From contig JASFXZ010000057.1 of NCBI GenBank assembly GCA_032209605.1, positions 1,116,001-1,180,000 of the forward strand: a stretch of DNA of 64,000 nt. Reading direction: 5' to 3'. The notes under the pieces were generated by a model that was not told where the DNA came from, did no database searches, and saw nothing but the letters and a program-made list of their open reading frames with translations. This stretch comes from Mactromeris polynyma (lineage: Eukaryota; Mollusca; Bivalvia; Venerida; Mactridae). Positions within the stretch are counted from its first letter, which is position 1, and every line of letters starts with the position of its first letter. Shown here in pieces: positions 1 to 14,700 of the stretch. The translations under genes and the position numbers were made by a program.

Positions 1-956
1 GATGAATGCTCTGGAAAAAAAAATCAGTTATATTAAATTCTAAGTGTTCATTTCCTATACATCCTGTTCCAGAATGTTATTAATGGAATTCTTGGAATAA
101 TATTTTCTTGAGAGGCTATATACCAATTTACATCTGATTGTCATTGATATATCAAACAGTCTCAGACATCTCTCGAAAAAGACAAGGTCGTCTCTGTTAA
201 TTGATTCTTGAAGTTTTGTCTTCGCAAGTAATTTTAGAAATTTTATTCAGTGTACATGTGGCTGATATTTTGATGTCACCTAGAATTTCATAAATATGGC
301 AATGTAAAATTCATGTTGTAAATTGATCATGTTAATTTTATTTTAAGAAATGGACAGCAAATAAACAGTGATTTACTGTAATGCTCTATTTCTTTCTCCA
401 GTGAACATTTTGTTCTGATTCTTTATATGTATGAGTAAGTGAATAAAATACGTGTATCTATGGTGTGAGTGGGAATATAAACGATTATCTAAAGCCCTGT
501 AACTGCATGAACATTAACTGGCTTCTTAACATATGATAACACATTTTACATTCTTCTTTTGAACCATATGTTTTTAAGTTCACAAATGTGAATAAGGGGG
601 GTGGTGTAATATAGTCCCTGCTTTATTAACCAGTTTTGAAAAGCCTGGTTATTTGATCGGGGTATATATGGCAAGTGGGCAGACAGGCTGCGTCAAACAC
701 TGCATTTCCACTCAGTACCTTTAGTTAAGATTGACCTATTGTCACCAAACTTGGTATGTAGCAAGCTTGTGTGGGGATCTAGCTTGGGATTGTATGTGGG
801 TGTGCTAAGGTCAATGTCAATATGGTGTAAAGTAGAAAAATGGCAAGTGTCTGTTAAAATTTTTATACAGTATAATTATCATGTGATGCATGATATTAAT
901 ATTAAATCTTATACTCTTACTACAAAATGACTCATACCAATTACTATAAATTTTTT

Positions 957-1250
957 GCTGAGCTTGCTTGTGGTTAGCTCGACATAGTCACCAGAATGGC
1001 GGTTCCGTGTATGTGTGTACTTCTGCCCATCTAATTTGAACCATGTTCTGGCCATTACTCTTTCATTCATTAGCGGATTTTCATTTACTTGGCACTAATG
1101 TTCACCATGATGAGACAGTGTCGCACACCAAACCTGTGTCTATAACTCAAAGGTCAAGGTCACACAGAGGTCAAAGGTAGAAAATGGATATAATAGATTT
1201 GCACTATAGTGCATTTGATAACCTTATCCTCTTCATCTCTTGAAAATTAG
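957..1250 (+). repeat. Fragment of a dispersed repeat (GAGC-T/C-GCTTGTGGT family)
   Basis: Opens TGAGCTTGCTTGTGGTTAGC and TCGACATAGTCACCAGAATG, then carries GTTCACCATGATGAGACAGTG and CTCAAAGGTCAAGGTCACAC. The same words in the same order recur in the element at 52681-53258 and partly at 9529-9605. Its right terminal repeat is missing, so it is truncated. Confidence 0.65.
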
Positions 1251-3917
1251 TGCTTGGGCGTCTGGTAAGTCTTCTGGTAAAATATTGAAAACCTGGTTTT
1301 GTGGCATTGCCGTGTTTCTTATTTAGTTTATATTTAAGGCATGTTTAGATTTTTTTTCAACATAAAGAGCCATATATTAAATTTGGAATCAAATTTTGAT
1401 TTGATTGGTCATGTCACATTTACAGCTTTTCTGTTACTTTAGTTTTAATATGCCTAAGATATTATATAACATTTTTACACTATACAGGTAGATGGATGTA
1501 TGAATCAATACCTATACTTAGACAACAGTTTTTTAGAAATAAACCAAACTTACGTTAAAAACATTTCAAAACAGTATCACCAGAGTTCTGACCTTTTCAG
1601 TAGTCGATTTTGCACAATCTGGGGTTGTATTTTTAATATATACTGTATCAAGTCTTAGACCTTCGTGAAACCAGAATATATTTCCCTATTTTATGTCAAG
1701 TTCTATTTCTAGCAAGTTCAGACAATCATCTCCAAAGTTATGGCTCTTGAGTTTGTCAAAATGGAGGGAATCTCCATGGAACTTAATCAAATTCTCTTCA
1801 ACATATGTGTAACTATATATCTTGGTCAAAATAATCATCATTCAGTTTGGATGATTTTCCTCATAATTGTTGCCCTTGACTTAGTTGAAATTGTTTTCAA
1901 TATTTTGATTGATTTTTGTGAAAGTGAATTTGCTATGAGGGATGTACATTGTGATATTTTCCCCCACTTGGTTTAATGTGATTTATCTGTTAAATTGAAT
2001 TTTACTTGTTACTGTCATTTCTGTCACACAATTTGCATTGGATAATAAACAAGTATCTTTAAAACTTAAATATATTTATGTCACATGGAATAAATTTACA
2101 AAATAACAAGACCCTAAATGTGAACATCTGAAGTCTTGTTAGGATAAATGGCTTTGATCGAACTTATATCATTTTGTGCCATAACATTCTTGTCACTTGC
2201 ATGGATTTTATTTGCTCCTGCAGTCTCAAGGTAGGGCAATAAATTGATATCTATTGGCTGTATATAATATTATATTCTAAGTTATACTTAAAGCTTTGTA
2301 TTCAGATAAATGATGTATGCGTTAGAGTATGCCCATTGAGTGTGACAGCCTACAATTGTATATGCACATTCCAAGAACTTATGGTAATTTCCATTTGGAC
2401 TGGTTTTATGTCGGTCTTTGAAATTCACAGATTTTGCTATAGAACTAGTTAAACTATCTTAGAAAATACATTGTTTGGACATTACAATGTTATCTGGATT
2501 GATTTTCGAGGACAAATACTAGATAATGTATTAAAATCCCTGTTTAATCTCCTGTGTGCTTTTTTTCAGCTAGTGTCATTGTCTTTAAAAGCATTGCTCA
2601 ACAACTGTCTCGTGTAACAAGCAGTAATAATTACTTAGTCTGTCATTCTTGTCTGAATCCATTTGTCAGAATTTCCTGATAGAAATTACCTTTAACTGAC
2701 TGTAAACAACTTTCCCTATAACAATATTGATGTGTCCTAAAACATAGCCACCAGAGGTCAAGGCTGGTTTTTGTTTTTTGCTTACCTCAGGGTGAGCTTT
2801 CGTTTGACTCTGTAGGAAACTGTAAGTAATTATCAGAAGTCACACTATGGGCAACATACAAAATTTGACAACACACTCCAGATATCTTGAGACCAGGAGC
2901 AGACCTTGTATTATTGCTTGGTAATTCAATTCTTTTCTGAAGCCAATGTTCATGATTGAATGGTCATCTACAAAATTTGCCATTATATTTTGATCTGTCA
3001 AAAACACTTGATTGTTTCCTTATCCAGCACATCATATTGACATATCATTCAAGTGAGCGATATAGGGCTACATTATGACCATATTGTTAGGTTTTCGTCA
3101 TTCAAAACAACTTTTTCATTGAAAGCTAACACATGTTTCAGTGAGACATTTCTCCTTACTTAGCATAGACCATATTTACTACAAGTTTGGAATGAATGAT
3201 TTAATAAAGGGTATTGGTCTCCAGCTAATAGATAAATTGAAGCATTGTTTGATCTTGTCTTCCATTGTAATTACTCACCAAAATTTTATATAAAAATAGA
3301 GCAAGCGTTTTGGGCATCAATTCTCAATAGGATTGTACTCGCAGTGAATGAGTCAGTGTTGAACATGACCACATTATTGAAATATAGATTGTAAAACAGA
3401 ATCAAGCGAATGTAACAATGCCAGTGATGTTTTCATTTATGGCGCCGGGATAATTGCACACCACTGATCCTCTTTATATTCTATCATCTCCACACTATTG
3501 CATGTTCGGAAAGTTTATAATACCAATGTAGTTATGGAGAAAATACTAATTTGATAATTATACATCATTAGCTACTATGGTAAGTTCTTTGTCCTCCTTC
3601 TTCATGGAGAGTACAAACTATTCCATATTACAATCCTTACTGTTTAGACTAATGATGATAGCATTTGTGTGTCATCTTTTCTATTTCTGATTGCCATTTT
3701 ATTTCCTTGTAATGGATAATTCTATTTCCAGCAGGTTCTTTTATGATTATTATACTTTACCATAAAATTAGCTTCTTTTCTCTCGGCAGACAACAGATGC
3801 GATTATGTGTTAAAAAAACACCGCATATTATGAAAAGTTAATGGCTTATTCTTGCTAAGTCTGCACTAAATGTTTTTGCATAGCTGCAGAAATTATGTTT
3901 TAATGCGACTGAGGAAG

Positions 3918-4532
3918 TTGTCATATGGTATTGGAATAGCTGGGCAAACAGACTTTCTATATCACAAGGCATTGGGATATCTAGACAAACAGATGTTCTA
4001 CATCACATGGTATTGAAATATCTAGACAAACAGATGTTCTACATCACAAGGTATTGGGATATCTAGACAAACAGATGTTCTACATCACATGGCATTGGGA
4101 TATCTAGACAAACAGATGTTCTACATCACATGATATTGGGATATCTAGACAAACAGATGTTCTACATCACATGGTATTGGGATATCTAGACAAACAGATG
4201 TTCTACATCACATGGTATTGGGATATCTAGACAAACAGATGTTCTACATCACATGGTATTGGGATATCTAGACAAACAGATGTTCTACATCACATGGTAT
4301 TGGGATATCTAGACAAACAGATGTTCTACATCACATGGTATTGGGATATCTAGACAAACAGATGTTCTACATCACATGGTATTGAAATATCAAGACAAAC
4401 AGATGTTCTACATCACAGGGTATTGGGATATCGAGACAAACAGATGTTCTACATCACATGGTATTGGGATATCTAGACAAACAGATGTTCTAAATCACAT
4501 GGCATGGGGATATCTAGACAAACAGATGTTCT
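3918..4532 (+). repeat. 41-bp tandem array, 14 good units plus one degenerate
   Basis: Units read ACATCACATGGTATTGGGAT then ATCTAGACAAACAGATGTTC and T. The word GATGTTCT recurs at exact 41-bp steps, ending at 3999 and finally at 4532 (13 x 41). The first unit (3918-3958) is diverged (GGGCAAACAGACTTTCTAT). Inner units differ by only a few substitutions (CAAGG/CATGG, GAAAT/GGGAT), so this is a young minisatellite in an intron. Confidence 0.95.
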
Positions 4533-5468
4533 ACAGCTTCATAACATTCACTTTATTAAGCTTTAAAAAAATGAAACTTTCAAATTGGAAAGTCATTGAT
4601 GTACATGTATTTAGCTTATTATAATGAGTGTATGTACAATATCTATGTGTATTTGGTTACCTAAAAACATTTAACCCTCAACAACAGGCTCAGGATGCAG
4701 TGTGTATATTGAGGAATGATATAAGTATGTCATTTTAACTATGTGTTGCATTCCCTTCATGGTTTCTGTCAGGGGAGTTGTTTGCATGTGGCTGTCATTC
4801 TAAGAATAAATGTGAATGAAGATCAAAGAACATAAGACAGAATATGGTTCTCAGGATACCCTAAGCATCCTACCATGGCATACAAGATCATATGATTTAT
4901 TTATATTGATTTAATATTAGCAGAATGGATCAAACTCTGTTAGTAAAAACTGTATGTTTTCATCTCCTCTAATACACCAGTTATATGATATATAAGCAAC
5001 AATGTTCATACGAACAATGACCGCCTCCAATAAACTAAGCTTTTCCAGCTGCTAATGTGTGTTAGTTATCTGTATGGGAGTAAGTTGAAATCCATGTTTA
5101 CAAGCTTACTGTTATTTCCTGTAATAGATTCCTTGAAATCTTCTAAGACCATTATTGGATGATTTTTCTGTATTAAGTGTCAGTCTGTGAAATAGATTTT
5201 TCTTTGTAGATTGTTGTTTGTATAGACTATATTTGTCTATATGGTGGTGGAAATAACGGCCTTGAAGGGATTCCTGATATTATTATTCTGAGAATTGATA
5301 TGGATGAAAGCTAGATGTATTACTTGTATCCGTGAGTCTCTTTGATATTGAAGATTAGTAGTCGATCAGTGTTCATACACACTTGCACAAAACTGTCTTG
5401 TATCAATTTTGTGTATTGCGTTCTTAAGTAAAAAACCCTTATGCAAAATATATTCCTTTGCATTGCAG

Positions 5469-5728
5469 GTCATCAAATGAGAGCTCGGGATATAGTAGAA
5501 CAACCAAAAGGCAATGGTCGACGATGTCCATCAATATTTGAACAGAAGAAACCGTGTTTTGTACAAGGCTGTTACTCCTGGCTAGTGTCACAATGGTCTG
5601 AGTGCATCAATCGGAAAGGTGTTTGTGGACATGGTGTTCAGACAAGAAATATTACATGCATTGCAAATGGTGGACTGCCTGTGAATTCTTCAAACTGTGA
5701 TCCAGATTTAGCCATTTTCATACTTCCA
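5469..5728 (+). CDS. THSD7A: THSD7 exon a: end of one TSP1 and start of the next
   Basis: Acceptor TTTGCATTGCAG ends at 5468 and donor CCA|GTAAGT begins at 5729. The exon enters with one base carried over and leaves at a codon boundary. It encodes the tail of a TSP1 repeat (GNGRRCPS, then CFVQGC) followed by the core of the next (YSWLVSQWSECIN, CGHGVQTRNITC). The tryptophans and the CGxGxQxR motif of a TSP1 fold are present. No exon for the preceding half-repeat was recognised in 1-5468, so it probably lies left of the window. Confidence 0.9.
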
Positions 5729-8700
5729 GTAAGTAAATACAATAAAGTTCCACTGTTTAGAACGCCATGTGTTCAGAAAGTGGTAGTAATAGCGACTTGG
5801 TCCTTATAGCGAAACCAATTCTATATTGAGTCAAATTGTTTACTGATCAATTCGACATTGTTTTGCATTACTTTGATATATTCTGCATAAATTGTATTGG
5901 TCACAGCACAATAATTATTATACATTATTTATACAGGGGTTCATGGATTAATCTAGATTTCCGGATTAAGTGACTCCATCATGGTCACTTTTAGATCGAT
6001 CTAAATCTGATGATTTTTAGGGGGGGGGGGGGGAAATCACTTATGGTATGAAATGTTTTGTGTACAAATGCGTTTCAATAGTCTAGATTATCAGACACCT
6101 GTATCTGATAATGCTGGGTCATTGAAGCTTCGATCAGAGCAGCTGAGTGATTGAGATCATTTGACATGAATTCCGACCCCCCCCCCCCCCGGCAAATCTT
6201 CAAGATTGAGATCATTCAGCTGTTTATAACAATTATGATTGAAATGATAAACGAGAATAATTGACAAGAGATTATTTAGACTACTACTGCTAAACTGCTA
6301 CTGGGTCCTACTTGGTGGAAACCATTAGCATAAGACCTATGAGACCTGTTCAATTTATAACGTAACACTATAAAAACGTTTCTATCTCTCTTTTCCTGTG
6401 CAAATCAATTTAACAAGTACACACTAGCAATGTATATTGCCTTACACATTAGAAATAAGAATTTCTAAATTGTTTGACGCCTACAATGTCCTACAAAAAA
6501 ATTGTGAGGAAGTAAAGCAACTGGGATATAGCATTTCTATTGCTACTGTGTATCGGGTATGTCATGCTATGAAATTCATCACAGAAACACAGTGAGAATG
6601 TGAAAATAAAGAACGCAGTACTGCTGCGACTCATGACGTCATACGTAAGATCTCCAAAATGATCAAGAGTTTGAATCCTCCAACTCAATGAGAGATTTCT
6701 AAAAATTGTGGTTTATCAGTTAACAGAATTATTCATGTTTTGCGAAAAGCCAAACTGAGAAAAAAAGTGCCCTGTTCACAAGTTAAGTGATGAGCAAATC
6801 AAGAAACGACAAGCCCGTGCTTGTCACCTTTATTTATACCTAAACAGTAACCAATGGAGAAATATCGTCACTACTGATGAGGGTTTGTTTATATGGGCAG
6901 TAGCTATGGACACAGGCAAATCTTCGCAGTAATAATCGAGACTTCAACAAACTGAAGTTTGTAAAGCGTGACTCATTTGCAACTGGCTTTATGGTTTGGG
7001 CTCGAGTTTCTACAGCATAACATCACTCAGATTTAACAAGAAAGGCGTTAAAGTCAATGCTGACCATTTCATTTACAATGTATATATTCAAGCCATTCAT
7101 AGCTAAAGATGTTCCACGCTTGTTCCCTGTGCGTAACCATGACATAGTATTCTATCAGGACCCTGCTTCTAGTCACACAGCCAAAAAGACCATGAAATTC
7201 CTGAACAGCAGGAACATCACACCTGAGGAGCCGTGACTCTGCACCAATGGACTTTGGTATCTGGGGTAAAAATATACACAACTTCTGGTCTTGAACAGGC
7301 TCTCAAAGATGAGTAGAACAAACTTGAACAATTGTACACCAACTAGGTCAAAGAGATGCATAAGGATTTACTATTTACATGGTTCCAAAATTGAATACTT
7401 GTTACAATAAATGGTATGTTAGTAAATTTGTATTGATCTTTGTAAGAGTTATGTTATAAAGTGAACAGGTCTCGAAGTTGCATATTGTATTGTATTGCAT
7501 ATAGCTTGTCCCCCGTGGCCACCATCTACAGAAAGATGCGGCATTAAGCATAGATATTTATTTACATTGACTGAGTGTGGTAAGAAAACGTGTTTACTTT
7601 TATTGAAATTCTATGTAGTGAAATAATTGATAGGGCAAGTGCAAGCCCCAGATCAATGAAGTTTCCTGTAGACATGTGCTTAAATGAATAAGGTTCTGGA
7701 ATGGTAGGAGAAAGTGTATTACAATTATGGGGGGAAATCTCGTTACCAAGGGAAACTTGAATGATCTGGCGCTCATACTGGCTACATTGGTATTTTGTAT
7801 AAGTATAATTTCATAATAAATTAATGGGTTTTCTGAACAGACTCCAGCATTTGTTTCCAAACATCTGCATTAAATGCTGTAAATACTGAACTTTTCCACA
7901 GACACTGGCCACAATATTGCCTGTATCATGGCAACAGTTTGAATAGACATTACATTGCTTTTACTGGTAGCAATATCTGATTAACATCTCACATTATCTC
8001 TCCTCACATGAAATGAGCGCCGCTGTACGATTTCCTACCTCTGCTTTAAGTGACGTCATTTTCAGAAAACGTCACATGTGACGGCGCCATATAAGTGACC
8101 ATATGGAGTCAATAGTGTTTCCTGCTTGCAAATAGTGACATCATATGACTGTAGCGTTTTCTTGAAATGATGTCACTTACAGAAGAGGTTGTAAATCCCA
8201 TAGCAGCACTCAAATGGTTATTAAAAGTGGTTTTCACAGATCCAAAACAAATTGTATGTGTTGAAGAGTGTATAATATAATGATATTGCTCTAAGACAAG
8301 TAAATTTTCTTACACCAGTGGTGATTTCTGAGATATTGAGCATAAATCAATTCCATATTTACTGGCAGATTAATTCCATGTTCCAGCAATTCTGGATTAT
8401 CATTGTGATACAAAAAGTTAAAATTTCGTCATTGATTGATCTTTAAAATGATGGATGAGAATTGCATCTAAATTCTGCCTGCATAACTTTTTTCAACCCT
8501 CAAAACCAAAATTTCTGCCAGATAAATCTTTTATCGCAGTTTTTTTCCTTTGAGAGAGTATTGTATTGAATGTATTGCTAATGAATTATCTAAATTCCTG
8601 GTGTTTTTTGTCTGACAAAGTAAATCAATCAAACTATAATGATGAAGTTGTTTGTGATTGCTTATAATGTTTCATTGACATCAATTGTAGCTTATATAGA

Positions 8701-11700
8701 CTATAAATGAACGCTTAAGTGAATATTTGGATTTTTCCAGTTCTGAACAATGTTTAATGAAACTAAGTTGGATGTGGTTTGATGTCATTGGCTTTTTTGT
8801 CATAATTCTGAAATCTTTATGCTTTAATTGTAAATATACTCCCTAAAATGAAGCTACGAGGACGTATACAGGAGTCACTATGTCTATCTGTTGAATAGTC
8901 TTCATCTCTGAATCCACTGATTGGATTTCTATGAAACTTGAAGCATCTTATATGATGCCTAATTGGGCATATTGTCAGTGCATTCAAGCTCAACAATTTT
9001 TTAAGGAGTAATGGCTCTTTGATTTTGTTTAAAAATTACTCTCCCATGCAGTATAAAACTTGACAGCATATTCCATATGATGCCTAGTTGTTCATAGCAT
9101 TGCCATATTCAGGTTCAATTATTATGAACAGATTTAGTGCTTAGATAATTTTTGAGAATTGTGCTTAATCTCCCTTGCCACTTGGGGGAATTCTACCAAA
9201 CTTAAAAGGAAGCCTACATATCAAGCATACATTATGGCTTCAAAAAAAGGCAGTTTACAGTTCTTTGATTATTGGAAAGTGTCATTTTTACTCCCCTACT
9301 GGTCAAAAGACCGGTTTTGGGGACTATAGTACAGCTCAAATCCATCTATCTGTCCATCCATCTTCACTTTCATATCCACTTGGCAACATGCTTAAATGCA
9401 TTGGCCAATATTCATACTACTTGGCACAAGGCTCTCCACATGAAGACAATATGTTCCACACAAGATTTGGATCCATAGCTCAAAGGTGAAGACAAAAAAG
9501 TCATTTGGGAATTTTCAATTTTTTTGGCACAAATGTTCACCATGATGAGAAGGTGTGTCCCACGCAAGACCTGTGCAAGTATCTCAAAAGTCAAGGTCAC
9601 ACTTGAAGGTCTAAGGCCAAAATGCGTCTAAAACATCTTGTCCAGAATGTTTACCATGATGAGATAGTGTATCAATGGTCAAGATCACACTTTAGATTTT
9701 GTCCAGACCATTTATCTCTCATTTGTTGGGGGATTTTCAAAAGGTCAGCAGAATTTAATAGGGTTTCTCCTGTGTGGTGGGGATATAGCTGCCCTTCAGA
9801 CTGCTTGTTTACTGATTGGTCAAGTATTCGATGGGGGACTTTCTATTGAATGGCAATACTTCATACTCTTATCTTTTACTGGCATTTTCCAGAAAGCACC
9901 CATGTAGGGGTAGGAGTCTCATTTAGGGATTGTTGTAGCCATATTTGGATGGTAATTATAGTGAATATTTAGGACATAAGTGTGTTATTACTAGTGTCAC
10001 CAATATTTAAAATACACATGACTAACTTACACAGTGTCTCAAATTCTAATGAACAGATTATTAAGAACTGTCATTGCTCAATATAGAAGTATGAGTTGTG
10101 TCCAATACATTACCACAGAAACAATTGCTACCCATGATACTCATATTTTTTGTGTAAGGAATGAAAAGTGCTTCTTTTTTGTGTCAGTACACAATATTTT
10201 TTAAATGTTCGTGTATCTAAGTTGTCATGGCTTTGTATTTCAGCTAGAGGAATATTGTTCCATACCATGTCCAGGTGAATGTGTGGTATCAGATTGGTCC
10301 GAGTGGAATGACTGTTTTATTGATTGTAGGAACTTTGACAGACCACGTAAGATCATTACTTATATTTTGTGTTCAATATGTTTATTTCATATTTATAATA
10401 ATTTAAGATGCTACAGTATGAAAACTTTGTCAACAGACATACTTTTCATTGGTAATTGTGTCCAGTTTGACAAGTGATGAAATAGTGATGAAATAGTGAT
10501 GAAATGCATTGGAATTTAATCAGGGGCAGTTTCAGAGTTTACTTATGGGTGACCTTTAAGCTGTCACCTCATTGGCAGACATGTTTTTTTTACATCAATA
10601 GTTAATTGTTTTCTTAAGAATATGAACAGAGTGTGTATTTAGCAATTGACTACAAACATGACATCATACCATAGACTGGATCGGTTAAACCAACAATTGT
10701 GGCAAATAACAGTACTTTTGTTTATTCCTTTATTTTCATCTTGGATATTTTGGAAAACAAATGTTATCAGGGATGCATTATGAAAATATATTGTATTATT
10801 CTGTCCTGTAATGATGCTTTAAGGCACATAAACAGCCAGGCTCATGTAGTGACTTTTCCAGCTAATTGGTTAAGACCCCCAAGTGCCCTTTTAAGCATTA
10901 TTTTGGTCATAGGTGAACAACTGGGTCGAACCACCAACCTTCTGCCAGCCAGCTGGATATCTTATAATTCTGTCCTGTAGAATACATATCTTTAATAGGT
11001 TTATATCTGATTGTTCCAATATATTGGTAGGTTTTACACGTGGAGTACAAAGCAGATCTCGTGCAGTGATAGCGAATGCTCAAGCAGGAAATATACCATG
11101 TCCGGAACAATTATGGGAAAGTCGACCTTGTGAGGCATTAAGATGTTTTACAATGCACTGGAAAACATCATCATGGTCACTGAATACAACACGATATATT
11201 TGGTGTGAACGCTCTGACAGATTACGTGTTACTGGTAAGTCCTAACATATTGCTTCTGTAGCAACAGTAAGACCATTTCTTCTTGGTTGGAACACATCAT
11301 TACCCTCTTGTGCTGTTACTGTCCTTAACATATCATCTTCTGCATTTTCAGCTCACCTGAGTATAGTTCATGGTGAGATTTTTAGGATTATTGGATGTCC
11401 ATTGTCTGTATAAAGTTTATTTGTGGGCACTTTAACAGTCACAATTTTGACCCAATCCTGATAAAACTAGCTCAGAATGTTTGCCTTTACAAAATTTTGG
11501 TCAAATCCAATACTGGGTCAGTTGGGATAAAAAAAACCTGTAAAAAATCCATCTATAATAGGTCATGTTGGGTAAAAACTAGGTCACTCAGCTAACGCAT
11601 AAAACATTCTACAAAATAATATACACTTGCTCAGAATGTTTGTCTTGCTGAAATGCAAGTCAAGTTTAGGACGGGGTCACATGGGGTCAAAAACTCAATC

Positions 11701-14700
11701 ACTGGGACTACATTTCGGTAAAAATAGTAGGCTTTATGGAATCTTGATTGAGACTGGATATCTTGTCACATCGTGGAGAAAGGTGTCTTCATAAAAAGGT
11801 TGTATTACGGACGAGAGAGGACCACTTTATCAATCATTTGCTGTTGTGTCATCAATTCTCCTCAATGTTCATTTCATTTGAATGTGTATATCTATCTATA
11901 CCTGGCTTACTTATGCTTGGTGACTCAGGTGGGTGATCTATGGCCATCTTGACACTCTTGTTATGGTTGGGTTTTTTTAGGGGAGAGTTTTTGCTACATC
12001 TCTGAGAAAAAATCTTGATTCCATACCTTTTGCAGGCATTAGGTTTTTATGATAAATGATGTTGTTTAATTTGACAGCACATGAAATGTTTGAATAATTG
12101 TTTTAATTTAGAAGAGATTCTCCCGTTACAAGACAAAAACAGATACATCGGATAACAAAGTCCCACAAATGTCAGTCATGTTTTCTGTATTGTGCTACTG
12201 AACTTCTTTCCAATAAGTGGCCTGCCTTTTTATTGGGTCACAGTTTGATAACCATTTCATTCATTATTTAGAAAATCATGAGTTAATGTTTAGCATTATA
12301 GCATTTGTATGAGTGAAGCATTTTACGTCCCAACATAAATGGGTAGCACTGGTAGTTAGATTTGCCCCTGTCCACCCATCCTTCATTCCTACAAAAGTTA
12401 CTACACAGTAGAAATATTTGTAACCACTTGAAGATGTGCTACAATTTTTAAGTAAAGATTTGTTAAGTAAGAGCAGAGTTATGGCCTTTGATTGCCGAGT
12501 CAGAATAGAAAGATTGCATGGGAGAATATGGACATATTTCAATACCATTGGGGCTAAACATGACCATATTTGGTACCAATTGAAAGATAAATTTAATTTC
12601 TATCTGGTGATATATTTATTGTTATCTGTATTGCATCTTGATGGGTATGTTTCAGGTGTTAACCCCATGGTATTGAAAATCTCCATATTATTCCATGCAC
12701 ACTTTCTTTTTTGACTGAGTATACTTATACTTGATGGGACACCCAAGGTTTGTGTTGTGTATTGTGTCAATAATCTTCTTACTTTGTATCCAAGCTGCGT
12801 CATAGGCTTACACTGTGAAATGGGGGCACATGTGTTCTGTTGGCACATTCCCAGTTAGTGGTGTTGATTACCAGAAAAAAACAGAAAGATTCTATAAATG
12901 CAACACCTGAGTTTTTCTCTTATGACCATATCTATTACAAAGTACAACAACGGAATGGTTGGAACTTTGTAAACCTAAAAATGACTGACCATTCTGTCTA
13001 CAAACAGGAGCAACATACCCATGTCAGTGCAATTTGTTACTGACAATAGTGAATTTCAACAATGTTGTATTTGACCAAGCTTCAGAATGGCTACTTGACA
13101 TATAAATGGAGTTCTGTGTTTCCATGACATTGTTTCCATGCATTGCACATGCGTTAAAACTGAAATATCATTTATAATATTTTTGCCCATTATCATTTTA
13201 TTACATGTACTTAATAGCTCATCAAACTTTCTAAACTATCAGTTCTATGAATTATGTAAAAATCTTTGGTATCAGGTATCGGGTACATAGTACATGCACA
13301 TCTCAAATTATCATGGAACTTATCATTGATAACAATTTTTATCACTTAAATTCCAATTATTTTGTTTCAATTATTGAAATTCATATGATTTTTTTATGTT
13401 TCTACAATTGCCAATGGTATGAAACTAATTAGGAATTGATTATCTAATTGAGTTCCATGACCTGTCGTTTCTGTGTGATACGTTTTGAACGAGTACAGTG
13501 GTGTTTGTGTACAGTTTAATGAGGCTTGGATTTCATTGGAATGATGGTGTACTAGGCTGTGACTTGTACAATATGTAAAGAAAGATATTAAGTTTGGTCA
13601 ACCTGATATTAACACATCAAAAATCGGACCATAATGCTGGCTCTGACATCAATTTAATTACTGAAATCTCGACCAACTGACCAGCATGTATTGTCTGTCT
13701 GAATAGTATAAATAATTGTGATATATATAAATCTGTTCACTGTTATTGAAGCTTGACAAGCACAATGTCAACATTGAGGACAACTGGGGACAACAAGAAC
13801 TGCATAATGGGCTTCTATAAAAGTTTGGTTTGACCTTTGCAGTTCAACTAGTTGAACTAATTAGGTAACTCTTGGTGTTTTCTTAACAGAATAGAAACTG
13901 TATGCAGTACTGTTTTATATAAACATAGACTATAAAATGGTTTACGTTGTATTGAAAACCATGATTAAATCAAAGCACTGAGAATGCTGATGGGAACAGT
14001 TGCAGGGAGGAATGTTCGCCTATTGCCTAACAAAAATGTTCAAGTATTTAAAAGTGTGAATCATGTAATTTATATATATAATGAATAATGAGTCCATATT
14101 TTCAGTCATTTTGCTAGCAGTATATTGTGTTTTAAAGGAATTTAGCGTTAAAAATGGTTTTGGTTTTATCAGAATCATGCAACAGTTATAAATGGAAATA
14201 ACTGGCCAAAAGTAAATAATAAAAAATGAAGCAGATTGTACACATTATCTCGTTTGCTGAGAAGTACTTAATATAAATGCGTGACCATAATTGGGTTTTG
14301 CGTAAATGCCTAAATGTCTACCAGAATTACAGTCACTAGAATTGCAGTATGTTATTCTATTTCTCCAGTTACAATTGTGGATGTTTCAAATATCGAGGGG
14401 TGAAGACAAAAGTTGTTGATCTGTATATAAATAACTATGCAGGAAGACATAGACGTGTTTAGCTTTTATACTGGATATACAAAGCATGAACAAAGATCTT
14501 TTTCGTCTCTTATTACCTAAGACATTTTCCTTTAAGGCTACCTAAACCGCAGCTAAGTTCTCGTTTAATTTGCCTCTGCAATTTGTCAATGTCATTGCTT
14601 TCACTGAACATTTTCTCAAACCTGAATATAATCATGGTACTCCATCTCTAATGTAACCTAGTTTGCAGTCAGTAGGTTTGTTTGCCTTGGTCTAGAATTT

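Larger units (their letters stand above)
1..5468 (+). other. THSD7 intron (5' end outside the window)
   Basis: AT-rich sequence with many stops in all frames. No TSP1-like exon was recognised. It holds a repeat fragment near 957-1250 and the 41-bp tandem array at 3918-4532; I see nothing else. Confidence 0.6.
5729..10243 (+). other. THSD7 intron, 4.5 kb
   Basis: Bounded by GTAAGT and TTTCAG. It contains the G14/C14 pair, the mariner relic and the TGACGTCA MITE listed separately, and repeat-derived sequence over about 8.86-9.9 kb. No coding exon was recognised. Confidence 0.75.

Noticed and set aside
4376..4624. 82-codon open frame on plus
   Set aside because: Translation of the 41-bp tandem array; not coding.
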